The translations under genes were made by a program, and so were the position numbers. Positions 19,804 through 28,300 of a stretch of 37,299 nt of DNA are shown here, in pieces. Below the pieces are notes generated by a model that was given only the letters and a program-made list of their open reading frames with translations, did no database searches and was not told where the DNA came from. Position 1 is the stretch's first letter, and the number at the start of each line of letters is the position of its first letter. The DNA is taken from positions 1,689,282 to 1,726,580 of the forward strand of contig NC_017390.1 in assembly GCF_000026985.1 (NCBI RefSeq). Direction: 5' to 3'. The DNA comes from Erwinia pyrifoliae DSM 12163 (lineage in GTDB: Bacteria; Pseudomonadota; Gammaproteobacteria; Enterobacterales; Enterobacteriaceae).

Positions 19804-21207
19804 TTACTTACTGGAACTGCTTGAGGTAGAAAACTGCGACGTCAAATAGCTGCTGGTAGAGTTCAGTTTGCTAATGGTGACATCCAATGCGGTAAACTGC
19901 TTTTTCAAGCGCGCAATGGTGTCATCAATACGGTCGCTGACCTTTGTATACTGCGCGTTAAGGCTGGTCAGCGTCTTGCTGACACCGTCTTTTGCCGCTT
20001 GAACTTCACCGGTAGCAGATAACCAGCCGGTGAGGCTTTTCGCCATTTTGGTGGCGATCCCGGTGGTTTTTCCATCACCGAAAATCATCGCTTTGATTCC
20101 TTCAGGATCTTTGGTCAGCGCCGCATCGAGTGTGGTTTTATCGGTTTTGAGCTTGCCGGTGCTGGGATCGCTGGTGATACCGATTTGCGACAGCGTCTTA
20201 AAGGTCGACGTGCTGGAGGCGTTGGTTAGCATCGTTTTCATCTGCGACTGAATCGTACGCAGGGTGCTGTCGCCAAGCAGCGGGCCGTTGCTGCTGTCCT
20301 GAGTATCAGCATTCTTTTTCACTGCGGTGTATTTGGTCAGCGTGCCAAAGGTATCCAGCAGAGTGTTGTAAGCATTTGCCCAGTCGGAAATCACCGTCGA
20401 GGTACTGTTGGTGTCTTTATTAACCGCCAGCGTCTGGTTGCCGCTGGTCATATCGCTAAGGTTAAGGGTTATTCCTTCCAGTGCATCACTGATGGTGTTG
20501 CTGCTGTTTTCGATCTCAACGTTGTTTACCGTTAATTTGGCATTTTGCGCCGCCACGCTCTGCGTAAGATTGCTGCTGCCAGCACCATCATAATTAAGCA
20601 TGCCTTGCAGCGCACTGTCGCCGCTAACGGACAGCGTCATCGCATTGTCGGTTCCGGTTTTAGCCGAGGTCAGTGACAAGCGATAACTGCCATCGCCGCT
20701 TTTGATAATGCTGGCGGTAACGCCTGCATTGGCTTTATTGATCGCATCACGCATGCCGTTCAGCGAAGAGTCCGTAGCACTGACTGCCACATTGACCACA
20801 TTGTTGCTACCCGCCAGTTTAATGGCAATCGTGCTGTCGCTGCTAGCCAGAGCTTTACTGTTGCTGCTCTGTACCGCCGTGGTCAGGGTTTGCGCCCTGG
20901 CCAGGGACGACACGCTGATGTTGTATTTGCCCGCAGTGGCGGCGGCAGTGGTGGTTGCGCTGAAGGCGCTGGAACTGCTGGTGGTGGTGGTAGCGCTATA
21001 CAGATCGGCATTATTCAGTTTAGCGTTAGCGGTCTGGAAGGTTTCCAGCGCGCTTTTCATGGTGCTATAGGCGCTCAGCCTGGCGTTTGATGCCGTTTGC
21101 TGATTAGTGATGGGCTTCAGAGCCTCTTTCTCTGCCGTTTGCATTTTATCCAGAATGCTATTCAGATCGAGGCCGGAGCCGATACCTAAAGTAGAAATAC
21201 TAGCCAT
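19804..21207 (-). CDS. fliD: Flagellar filament cap protein FliD (HAP2)
   Basis: A 467-residue secreted cap protein that folds flagellin at the filament tip. The N-terminus MASISTLGIGSGLDLNSILD and the C-terminal heptad-like helix (LTSLNAQYTKVSDRIDDTIA and onward) are the conserved D0/D1 polymerisation regions. The middle is threonine/serine-rich and variable. A GGAAAC ribosome site precedes the ATG. It is the first gene of fliDST, with a perfect sigma-28 promoter at 21251-21277, and is divergent from fliC. Confidence 0.95.
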   Translation of the reverse strand: MASISTLGIGSGLDLNSILDKMQTAEKEALKPITNQQTASNARLSAYSTMKSALETFQTANAKLNNADLYSATTTTSSSSAFSATTTAAATAGKYNISVSSLARAQTLTTAVQSSNSKALASSDSTIAIKLAGSNNVVNVAVSATDSSLNGMRDAINKANAGVTASIIKSGDGSYRLSLTSAKTGTDNAMTLSVSGDSALQGMLNYDGAGSSNLTQSVAAQNAKLTVNNVEIENSSNTISDALEGITLNLSDMTSGNQTLAVNKDTNSTSTVISDWANAYNTLLDTFGTLTKYTAVKKNADTQDSSNGPLLGDSTLRTIQSQMKTMLTNASSTSTFKTLSQIGITSDPSTGKLKTDKTTLDAALTKDPEGIKAMIFGDGKTTGIATKMAKSLTGWLSATGEVQAAKDGVSKTLTSLNAQYTKVSDRIDDTIARLKKQFTALDVTISKLNSTSSYLTSQFSTSSSSSK

Positions 21208-21250
21208 GATGTTTCCTTTTTATCGTCAGCACGGAGTATGGGTACGGAGG

Positions 21251-21277
21251 TTATCGGCTGTTATTGAGCAAAGTTTA
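21251..21277 (-). promoter_or_regulatory. Sigma-28 promoter of fliDST
   Basis: On the minus strand TAAA, 15 bases, then GCCGATAA: an exact match to the FliA consensus TAAA-N15-GCCGATAA, 43 bp upstream of the fliD start. Confidence 0.92.
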
Positions 21278-21379
21278 CGATTATTTAACTGGTGCAATAA
21301 AAAGAATAGCGGCAATAAAGAGGGGCATTTCGTGCAGTAGCAGGGAAAGAAAAAAATCAGCGCGAGTGTAAAAAAGTTC

Positions 21380-21406
21380 TAAAGGTTATTGAGAGGCAGA
21401 CGATAA
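21380..21406 (+). promoter_or_regulatory. Sigma-28 promoter of fliC
   Basis: TAAA, 15 bases, then GACGATAA, one mismatch from the FliA consensus, 77 bp upstream of the fliC ATG. Confidence 0.85.
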
Positions 21407-21483
21407 CAACTTTGACGGCGATGAAGCCGGGGGCGAATAACCCTAACCCATACAACCGAACTGATTAAACAGGAACATCTATC

Positions 21484-22326
21484 ATGGCACAAGTTATCAA
21501 TACCAACAGCCTCTCGCTGATCACTCAAAATAACATCAACAAAAACCAGTCAGCGCTGTCATCTTCTATGGAGCGTCTGTCTTCTGGTTCACGCATCACC
21601 AGCTCTAAAGACGATGCAGCAGGTCAGGCGATTTCTAACCGCATCACCGCCAATATCAAGGGCCTGACTCAGGCTGCGCGTAATGCTAACGACGGTATCT
21701 CGCTGGCACAGACCACTGAAGGCGCTCTGTCAGGCATCAACAACAACTTACAGCGCGTACGTGAACTGACCGTTCAGGCTAAAAACGGCACTAACTCTGA
21801 TTCTGACCTGTCTTCAATCCAGGACGAAATCAAATCACGTCTGGACGAAATTGACCGCGTATCGGGTCAGACTCAGTTCAACGGCGTGAAAGTTCTGGCT
21901 CAGGACAACGCCATGAAAATCCAGGTGGGTGCTAACGATAACGAAACGATCGAAGTTGGCCTGAAGAAAATCGACTCTGCTACCCTGGGTCTGGATAAAT
22001 TCACCGTGGCGACGAAAGAAGCTGATGGCACCACCGCAGCAGCTACCACTGCCGATCCGCTGACTCTGCTGGACAAAGCCATTGCCAGCGTTGACAAACT
22101 GCGTTCAGGCCTGGGTGCGGTACAGAACCGTCTGGATTCTGCGGTGACCAACCTGAACAACACCACGACTAACCTGTCTTCTGCACAGTCACGCATCCAG
22201 GATGCGGATTACGCAACTGAAGTGTCCAACATGTCTAAGGCACAGATCATCCAGCAGGCAGGCAACTCCGTGTTGGCTAAAGCGAACCAGGTTCCACAGC
22301 AGGTTCTGTCTCTGCTGCAGGGCTAA
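21484..22326 (+). CDS. fliC: Flagellin FliC (short form)
   Basis: A 280-residue flagellin, much shorter than the roughly 500 residues of E. coli or Salmonella FliC. The conserved N-terminal D0/D1 ([20 protein letters not shown], residues 1-20) joins almost directly to C-terminal D1/D0 ([20 protein letters not shown]; ending QQVLSLLQG) through a short alanine/threonine-rich link near residues 178-192, so outer domains D2/D3 are essentially absent. The flg22-like epitope lies at about 30-51 ([20 protein letters not shown] and on), with S and Q changes from the plant-recognised consensus. Driven by a sigma-28 promoter and ended by a strong terminator. Confidence 0.97.
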   Translation: MAQVINTNSLSLITQNNINKNQSALSSSMERLSSGSRITSSKDDAAGQAISNRITANIKGLTQAARNANDGISLAQTTEGALSGINNNLQRVRELTVQAKNGTNSDSDLSSIQDEIKSRLDEIDRVSGQTQFNGVKVLAQDNAMKIQVGANDNETIEVGLKKIDSATLGLDKFTVATKEADGTTAAATTADPLTLLDKAIASVDKLRSGLGAVQNRLDSAVTNLNNTTTNLSSAQSRIQDADYATEVSNMSKAQIIQQAGNSVLAKANQVPQQVLSLLQG

Positions 22327-22357
22327 CCCTCGCGTTAACCCCTTACTGAACCCTTTA

Positions 22358-22382
22358 ACCCCGCGCTTGCGGGGTTTTTTTT
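22358..22382 (+). terminator. Rho-independent terminator of fliC
   Basis: ACCCCGC-GCTT-GCGGGGT stem-loop followed by eight or more T, 32 nt past the fliC stop and ending 14 nt before the next gene. Confidence 0.95.
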
Positions 22383-22396
22383 CTCTGGAGTGTTTT

Positions 22397-23365
22397 ATGC
22401 GCTTCAATTATGACCTGATCCCCGGGGAACTGCTGCCGTTTGAGGAAATAAACGACCGCTACAGCAAAAAGTACCCTGATGATAAATCGTTAACCGCCCG
22501 TGGCCTGCTCAGTCCGTCCACTTCCAGCAAGAACTGGACGATCCGCGCCGTGTTTGCCAGTCAAGACAGCCATATTGCGTTGGAAGACTTGCTGTTTATT
22601 AGCCACGATAACGAGCGTAAAAACTACCTGCAGCGCTTCGAACACTATCTGCAATGCCAGCAGAGCTTTCTCTACTTTCGTCGACCGGCAGCCCCCGCAG
22701 CGTGGAATAGCTGGAAAGTCATGGGGGAAAGCAAGGTGTTGGCCATGCTCGATCCGGCGTCGATCATGGCACAAAGCCTGCTTCAGCAACGCGGTTACAG
22801 CCTGATGCTGTTGCGCACTGAAGAAGAGGATGAATACTGGCAGCTGTATGACCGCCAGTCGCACCCCTGCTTTGAATATGCGCGCCAGTTGCAGTTTATT
22901 GTGGTGCTGACCTCGCCGCTGCTGCCGCAGCCTGGCGGCGTCATTGCCGGCACTCAGGTGGGGCGAAGGGTGAAAGCACGCCTGTGGCATCGCGTCAGCC
23001 ACCAGGAGTTCACCAGCGCGCTGCGCGAGCGCTACGGTGCCTGCGTGGTCACCGGGACGCAACTGACCGACGAGCATGCGTGGCCGTGGGTCGAAGCCTG
23101 CCATATCAACACGCGGGAGAACGAACAGGATTTTTTGCTGGATAACAGCACGGATAACGGTCTTTTCTTGCGTAGCGATCTGCAACGGCTGTTTGCCAGT
23201 AAACGGATGAGCATCGATCCGGTTCAGGGGACGGTGCATTTTCGCTGCATTTCTCCGCAAGATTGCGCTCTGTTGCCCTTTTATCAGCAGCTTGAGGGCC
23301 AGGTCTGCGCCCTGTGGGCGCTGGTGCCGGAAACCACGCGCCAGCGGCTCCTGAGCCACGTTTAA
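22397..23365 (+). CDS. HNH_2-type endonuclease-like protein between fliC and fliA
   Basis: A 322-residue protein starting MRFNYDLIPGELLPFEEIND. The ATG at 22397 has GGAG 6 nt upstream; an open frame extends further back but lies inside fliC and its terminator. The N-terminal ~190 residues have no motif I recognise. Residues about 211-275 resemble the HNH_2 restriction-type fold: GACVVTG, EACHINTRENEQ with H236, then N254-G-L-F-L-R-S-D-L-Q263-R-L-F. In this family the last position is normally histidine (DxHRLF), so Q263 is a substitution at a key residue. The second Cys of the usual zinc knuckle also seems missing. It occupies the site where other enterics may carry fliB (flagellin methylase). 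Nuclease activity is uncertain. Confidence 0.75.
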   Translation: MRFNYDLIPGELLPFEEINDRYSKKYPDDKSLTARGLLSPSTSSKNWTIRAVFASQDSHIALEDLLFISHDNERKNYLQRFEHYLQCQQSFLYFRRPAAPAAWNSWKVMGESKVLAMLDPASIMAQSLLQQRGYSLMLLRTEEEDEYWQLYDRQSHPCFEYARQLQFIVVLTSPLLPQPGGVIAGTQVGRRVKARLWHRVSHQEFTSALRERYGACVVTGTQLTDEHAWPWVEACHINTRENEQDFLLDNSTDNGLFLRSDLQRLFASKRMSIDPVQGTVHFRCISPQDCALLPFYQQLEGQVCALWALVPETTRQRLLSHV

Positions 23366-23488
23366 CCTGACGGCTCCCCCGTGCCAGAGATGCGGATAGC
23401 GGGGAGCTATCAACCAACAAAAATGAAATAACCCGCGTTTTTAACCGCTATTCCCTCAATCAAAATAGCAACAGAAACCGATAATCAT

Positions 23489-23496
23489 GCCGATAA
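23489..23496 (+). promoter_or_regulatory. Sigma-28-like -10 element upstream of fliA
   Basis: GCCGATAA matches the FliA -10 consensus exactly, 25 bp before the fliA GTG. The -35 position (AACA at 23470-23473) is a poor match to TAAA. A second partial -10 (ACCGATAA) lies just upstream. Enteric fliA has both class II and sigma-28 promoters, so this may be the autoregulatory one. Confidence 0.5.
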
Positions 23497-23521
23497 CTTA
23501 ATTAATCCTGGGTAGGTCAGA

Positions 23522-24244
23522 GTGAACGATCTGTATACCGCCAATGGCGTGATGGACAAACATTCGCTGTGGCAGCGATACATACCGCTGGTGCGTCATG
23601 AGGCGCTGCGCCTTCAGGTTCGTCTGCCGGCCAGCGTTGAACTTGACGACCTGCTTCAGGCCGGAGGGATCGGACTGCTGAACGCGGTAGAACGTTACGA
23701 TGCCATGCAGGGAACGGCGTTTACCACCTATGCCGTACAGCGTATTCGCGGTGCCATGCTCGACGAGCTGCGTAGCCGCGACTGGGCGCCGCGCAGCGTG
23801 CGTCGCAACGCGCGCGAAGTGGCAGGAGCCATGCACCAGGTGGAACAGGCATTGGGCCGAACGGCTACCGAACAGGAAGTGGCGGCACAGTTAGATGTTC
23901 CACTGGAGGAGTACCGACAAATTCTGCTGGATACCAATAACAGTCAGCTGTTTTCCTTCGATGAATATCGTGAGGAACATGGCGACAGCGCGGAACTGGT
24001 GACGGAAGGCCACGAGCAGGAAAATCCGCTGCATCAGCTGCTGGAGGGGGATCTGCGCGACCGTGTTATCGAAGCGATTGATGGCTTGCCCGAGCGCGAA
24101 AAAATGGTGCTTACGCTCTATTACCAGGAAGAGCTGAATTTGAAAGAGATTGGCGCAGTGCTGGAGGTAGGGGAATCCCGCGTCAGCCAGCTGCACAGCC
24201 AGGCGATAAAACGCCTGCGAGCCAGGTTATCGGGAGCGTGCTGA
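23522..24244 (+). CDS. fliA: Flagellar sigma factor FliA (sigma-28)
   Basis: A 240-residue sigma-28 factor that directs RNA polymerase to flagellar class III promoters such as those of fliC and fliDST here. It starts with GTG (MNDLYTANGVMDKHSLWQRY), as E. coli fliA does. Region 2 (ELDDLLQAGGIGLLNAVERY; TTYAVQRIRGAMLDELRS) and region 4 (LTLYYQEELNLKEIGAVLEV; SRVSQLHSQAIKRLRARL) are nearly identical to E. coli. It lies upstream of fliZ, 41 nt apart. Confidence 0.97.
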   Translation: MNDLYTANGVMDKHSLWQRYIPLVRHEALRLQVRLPASVELDDLLQAGGIGLLNAVERYDAMQGTAFTTYAVQRIRGAMLDELRSRDWAPRSVRRNAREVAGAMHQVEQALGRTATEQEVAAQLDVPLEEYRQILLDTNNSQLFSFDEYREEHGDSAELVTEGHEQENPLHQLLEGDLRDRVIEAIDGLPEREKMVLTLYYQEELNLKEIGAVLEVGESRVSQLHSQAIKRLRARLSGAC

Positions 24245-24285
24245 CAAAGTCAGTTTTGCCCTTTCAACCTAACCGGGAACCTTAA

Positions 24286-24810
24286 ATGGTAATGAAAATT
24301 CAAACCAGGCCGTTAAGCCGCTATTTGAAAGACTACAAACACAGCCAGATCCATTGCTCACATTGCGCTAAGGTACTGGATCGTATGGCGCTGGTGTTTC
24401 GCGGTCAAATCATCAATAAAGAAGCCATCGCCAGGATGGATCAGCCTGTGGATGAGCGGGTCTGGTTGAAGCTGCAACTTGAGCTGACTGCACTGTGTCG
24501 TTTCTGTAGCGACATTTATTGCAACACCAATCCAACCTACTTCGACATTATGGCGTTCAAACAGTATCTGTTTGAACAGACGGAAATGAGCCACAGCACC
24601 ATTCGCGAATACGTTGTTCGCCTGCGTCGTCTTGACGGTATGCTGTCGGCGCGCAATTTCCCGTCGGAACGGCTTTACGGCCCGAGCTGGCAAGAATGTC
24701 TTAAAAACGATCTGCCGGACGCCGGTAACAACAATTATCGTATCGCGCTGCGTAAGTACGATCAATTCCTCGGCTGGCAGAGTAATAAGTTATCCGCTGC
24801 TGGCAGATGA
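24286..24810 (+). CDS. fliZ: Flagellar regulator FliZ
   Basis: A 174-residue protein with the FliZ core: RPLSRYLKDYKHSQIHCSHC, CRFCSDIYC, and the recombinase-like FLFEQTEMSHSTIREYVVRL and NNYRIALRKY segments. It is a little shorter than the 183-residue E. coli protein at the C-terminus. In enterics FliZ antagonises RpoS-dependent genes and tunes flagellar expression. The ATG at 24286 is the first of two (MVMK); the second is two codons on. It is downstream of fliA in the same operon. What follows is a decayed dcyD instead of tcyJ-dcyD. Confidence 0.93.
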   Translation: MVMKIQTRPLSRYLKDYKHSQIHCSHCAKVLDRMALVFRGQIINKEAIARMDQPVDERVWLKLQLELTALCRFCSDIYCNTNPTYFDIMAFKQYLFEQTEMSHSTIREYVVRLRRLDGMLSARNFPSERLYGPSWQECLKNDLPDAGNNNYRIALRKYDQFLGWQSNKLSAAGR

Positions 24811-24870
24811 CCGACGGGGAATGTTTGTAACACCGTAGAGATAACTTAAGCGCCAGCTATACAGGCCAGC

Positions 24871-25255
24871 TTGTCTTTACACAATATCATTCACTTTCCC
24901 CGTATTGAACTACCGGGTGCGCCCACCGCCTCATAGCACCTTGCCCGTTTATCAAGCTTTCCTGGACGTGATATTGTCATCAAGCGTGACGGTGTCACGC
25001 CAGTGGCTTTCGGCGGTTCCACGCGCTGGGGGCACTGGGCTACATTGAATGTGCACAGAAATTGCCCATCACAGCGAGGGGGGGATTTTGCCGCCGTGGT
25101 GGTCTGCCGGCACCCATGGCTGGCTGGAACAGCCGCTGCCTGAATGCGAACTGGCAAGCGTGACGGTGTCATGCAAGGCGACCGGTCGGCGGGTGAAAGT
25201 GGAGGCCCTCCGCCGTTCGCTGGCGCTGGAGATCCGCGCGCCACTGAGCGCATGA
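24871..25255 (+). pseudogene. dcyD: Decayed D-cysteine desulfhydrase (dcyD) relic
   Basis: Translation from 24871 gives LSLHN, FPRIELPGAPTAS, a TAG stop at 24934, then HLARLSSFPGRDIVIKRDGV and TPVAFGG, colinear with the DcyD N-terminus (PLHNL, FPRLEFIGAPT, GREIFIKRDDVTPMAMGG). The PLP-lysine region and about 130 central codons are deleted. After a frameshift near 25090-25110, a downstream frame gives SAGTHGWLEQPLPECELASV and TVS, matching DcyD SAGTHAGL and PESELIGVTVS. The rest of the C-terminus is lost, and a stop ends it at 25253-25255. The start codon is TTG where the enzyme has ATG. It cannot make an enzyme. It lies 60 bp after fliZ; tcyJ (fliY), expected between, is gone. Confidence 0.8.
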
Positions 25256-25268
25256 CTGGCTAAACGAC

Positions 25269-25299
25269 AAAAAAAGCAGCCCGGTCAAAACCGGGCTGC
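25269..25299 (-). terminator. Rho-independent terminator of putA
   Basis: On the minus strand GCAGCCCGGT-TTTG-ACCGGGCTGC is a perfect 10-bp stem followed by seven T, 45 nt past the putA stop. Confidence 0.95.
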
Positions 25300-25343
25300 C
25301 ATCTGGCATAGCGTCAACGGCTCACCAACCCATCAGGCTGCCG

Positions 25344-28300
25344 TTAGCCGATGGTCATCAGGCTGGCATTGCCGCCCGCCGCTGCGGTGTTGACACTGAG
25401 CGAACGCTCCAGCAGCAGACGCTCCAGCAGCAGATTGGTTTCTCCGCGCGCAAATCCCTGTACCGAAACAATGGCGCCGTCCCGCGCGGCCACGGCTTCA
25501 CACAGCGCGCGTAGCTGGTCGGCATCACCGTGCCAGATAACCGCGTCAAATTCACCCTGTTCCAGCGGTACTGCAGAAAAGTCGATGCGCTGGCGAACCT
25601 GTTCAGGCAACTGCCGCCACAGGTTACGATGCAGCTCATCGTCGCTCCACAACGCCCGACTGCCGACTGCGGTGACGGCTGCCAGCTGCACCAGCGCATC
25701 CTGTTCGTTGTCTGCCAGGCACAGCACCTGATTGCGTGGCAGCAGGGCAAAGGTATTACGCTCCCCGGTCGGCCCGGGCAGCAGGCGCACGGTGCCACCC
25801 TGACCCAGTTCCGCGTAGCGTGCGCAGCAGGCAGCCAGTTCAGGACGCTCGGCGGCCCACTCGCTCAATGCCTGATGCGGTTGCAGCAGAGCGGGGCGCA
25901 GCAGGGCATCCATCGGTCGCTCTTTATCATGGCGATCCAGCGTCACGCGCAGCGCGCCGTCCGGCCGGTGCGACAGCAGACGGTACAGATACAGCGGCCC
26001 ACCGGCTTTAGGGCCGGTGCCGGACAGCCCTTCACCACCGAACGGCTGCACGCCAACGACCGCACCGACGATATTGCGGTTAACGTACAGGTTGCCAACG
26101 TGTGCCTTCTGCGTTACCTGGGCGATAGTTTCATCAATGCGCGTATGCACGCCCAGGGTTAAGCCGTATCCGGATGCGTTAATCTGCTGCACCAGCTGCG
26201 GCAGATGACTGCGCGCAAAGCGCACCACATGCAGCACCGGGCCAAACACCTCTTGAGTCAGGTCGGATACGTCATTCAGCTCAATCAGAGTTGGCAGCAC
26301 GAAAGTGCCGCTTTGCCATTCACGGCAATCCTGTGCCTGCTGCTGGGCCGTCTGGAAGACGCTGAAACCCTTGCCCTGCATAGCCCGGATATGCTGTTCG
26401 ATGCTGGCTTTCGCTTCGGCATCGATCACCGGGCCAATGTCGGTGGAGAAACGCTCAGGGTTACCCATACGACATTCGGCCATCGCACCGCGCAGCATCT
26501 GTAAGGTATGTTCCGCGACGTCTTCCTGTATGCACAGCAGGCGCAGAGCGGAACAGCGTTGTCCCGCACTGTCGAAAGCAGAGGCCACAATATCGGTGAC
26601 AACCTGTTCGGTGAGGGCTGAAGAATCCACGATCATCGCGTTCATCCCGCCGGTTTCGGCCACCAGCGGCGTTGGGCGGCCTTGCGGGTCGAGACGGCTG
26701 GCCAGATTACGTTGCAACAGAGTGGCAACGGCGGTGGAGCCGGTAAACATCACACCGCGTACGCGTTCATCCTGAACCAGCTGTGCGCCCACGGTTTCGC
26801 CCGCGCCCGGCAGCAGTTGCAACGCGCCAGGCGGCACGCCGGCGTCATGCAGAATGGTAACCGCCTGTGCCGCAATCAGCGGCGTTTGCTCAGCCGGTTT
26901 AGCCAGCACGCTGTTGCCAGCCGCCAGCGCGGCAGCAATCTGCCCGCTGAAAATCGCCAGCGGAAAGTTCCACGGACTGATGCACACCACCGGACCGAGC
27001 GGGCGGTGGGTCTCATTATCAAAGTCGTCGCGCACCTGTCCGGCGTAATAGTTGAGGAAGTCGACCGCCTCGCGCACTTCGGCAATGGCGTTACTGAAGG
27101 TTTTACCGGCTTCACGTACCAGAATGCCGATCAGATGCTGCATCTGGCCCTCCATCATGACCGCAGCGCGCTCCAGAATGGCGGCGCGTTCCTGGGGCGG
27201 AGTGGCAAACCAGATGGCCCCTTCGGTGACCGCCGCATCCAGCGCGGCAGAAACTTCTCCGGCCGTGGCATGACGTACCTGTCCGACCACGTCCAGCGGC
27301 TCTGCCGGGTTTCGCACCGGCAGCAGTTCTCCCGTCTCCAGCGGACCGTCAATCAACGGCTGCGCTTGCCAGTTCTGACTGGCACCGCTTAACAAAGCGC
27401 TGGACAAAGAAGCCAGACGGTGTTCGTTGGCCAGATCCAGCCCGGCGGAATTCTGCCGATGTTTCCCGTACAGATCGCGTGGCAGCGGGATTTTCGGATG
27501 CGGCAAACCGACGGCGCCTTCGCTGTTGGCCAGTTTTTCCACCGCAGCCACCGGGTCTGCTACCAGCTCGTCAAGCGGCAAGGTGGCATCGGCAATGCGG
27601 TTAACAAAAGAGGTATTGGCACCGTTTTCCAGCAGGCGACGCACCAGATAGGCCAGCAGCGTTTCATGCGTACCTACCGGTGCATAGATGCGGCAAGGGC
27701 GGTTAAGTTTACCGTCGGCAACTTTCCCTACAACCTGTTCATATAGCGGTTCGCCCATGCCGTGCAGGCACTGGAATTCGTACTGGCCAGGATAATAGTT
27801 GTTGCCAGCCAGCTGGTAAATGGCCGCCAGCGTATGGGCGTTATGGGTGGCGAACTGTGGATAGACAAGGTTTGGCGCCGCCAGCAATTTGCGGGCGCAG
27901 GCGATATAGGAGATATCGGTGTACACCTTACGGGTGTACACCGGGTAGCCTTCCAGCCCGTCCATCTGGGCGCGTTTAATTTCGCTATCCCAGTACGCAC
28001 CTTTGACCAGGCGGATCATCAGGCGGCGGCGGCTGCGCTGCGCGAGGTCGGTCAGATAATCGATCACCATCGGACAGCGTTTCTGATAGGACTGAATCAC
28101 GAAGCCAATACCGTTCCAGCCCTCCAGCTCCGGCTCGAAACACAGTTTTTCCAACAGATCCAGCGACAGCTCCAGGCGGTCGGCCTCTTCGGCATCGATA
28201 TTAATGCCGATATCGTAAGAGCGGGCCAGCAGCGTCAGCGATTTCAGCAATGGGTACAGCTCTTCCATCACCCGGTCGTATTGGGCGCGTTGGTAGCGCG

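Noticed and set aside
24981..25171. A 17-bp perfect direct repeat (caagcgtgacggtgtca at 24981-24997 and 25155-25171)
   Set aside because: Both copies fall in the dcyD relic at unrelated DcyD positions (IKRDGVTP and ELASVTVS) read in different ancestral frames, so a chance match is the simpler explanation than a repeat element.
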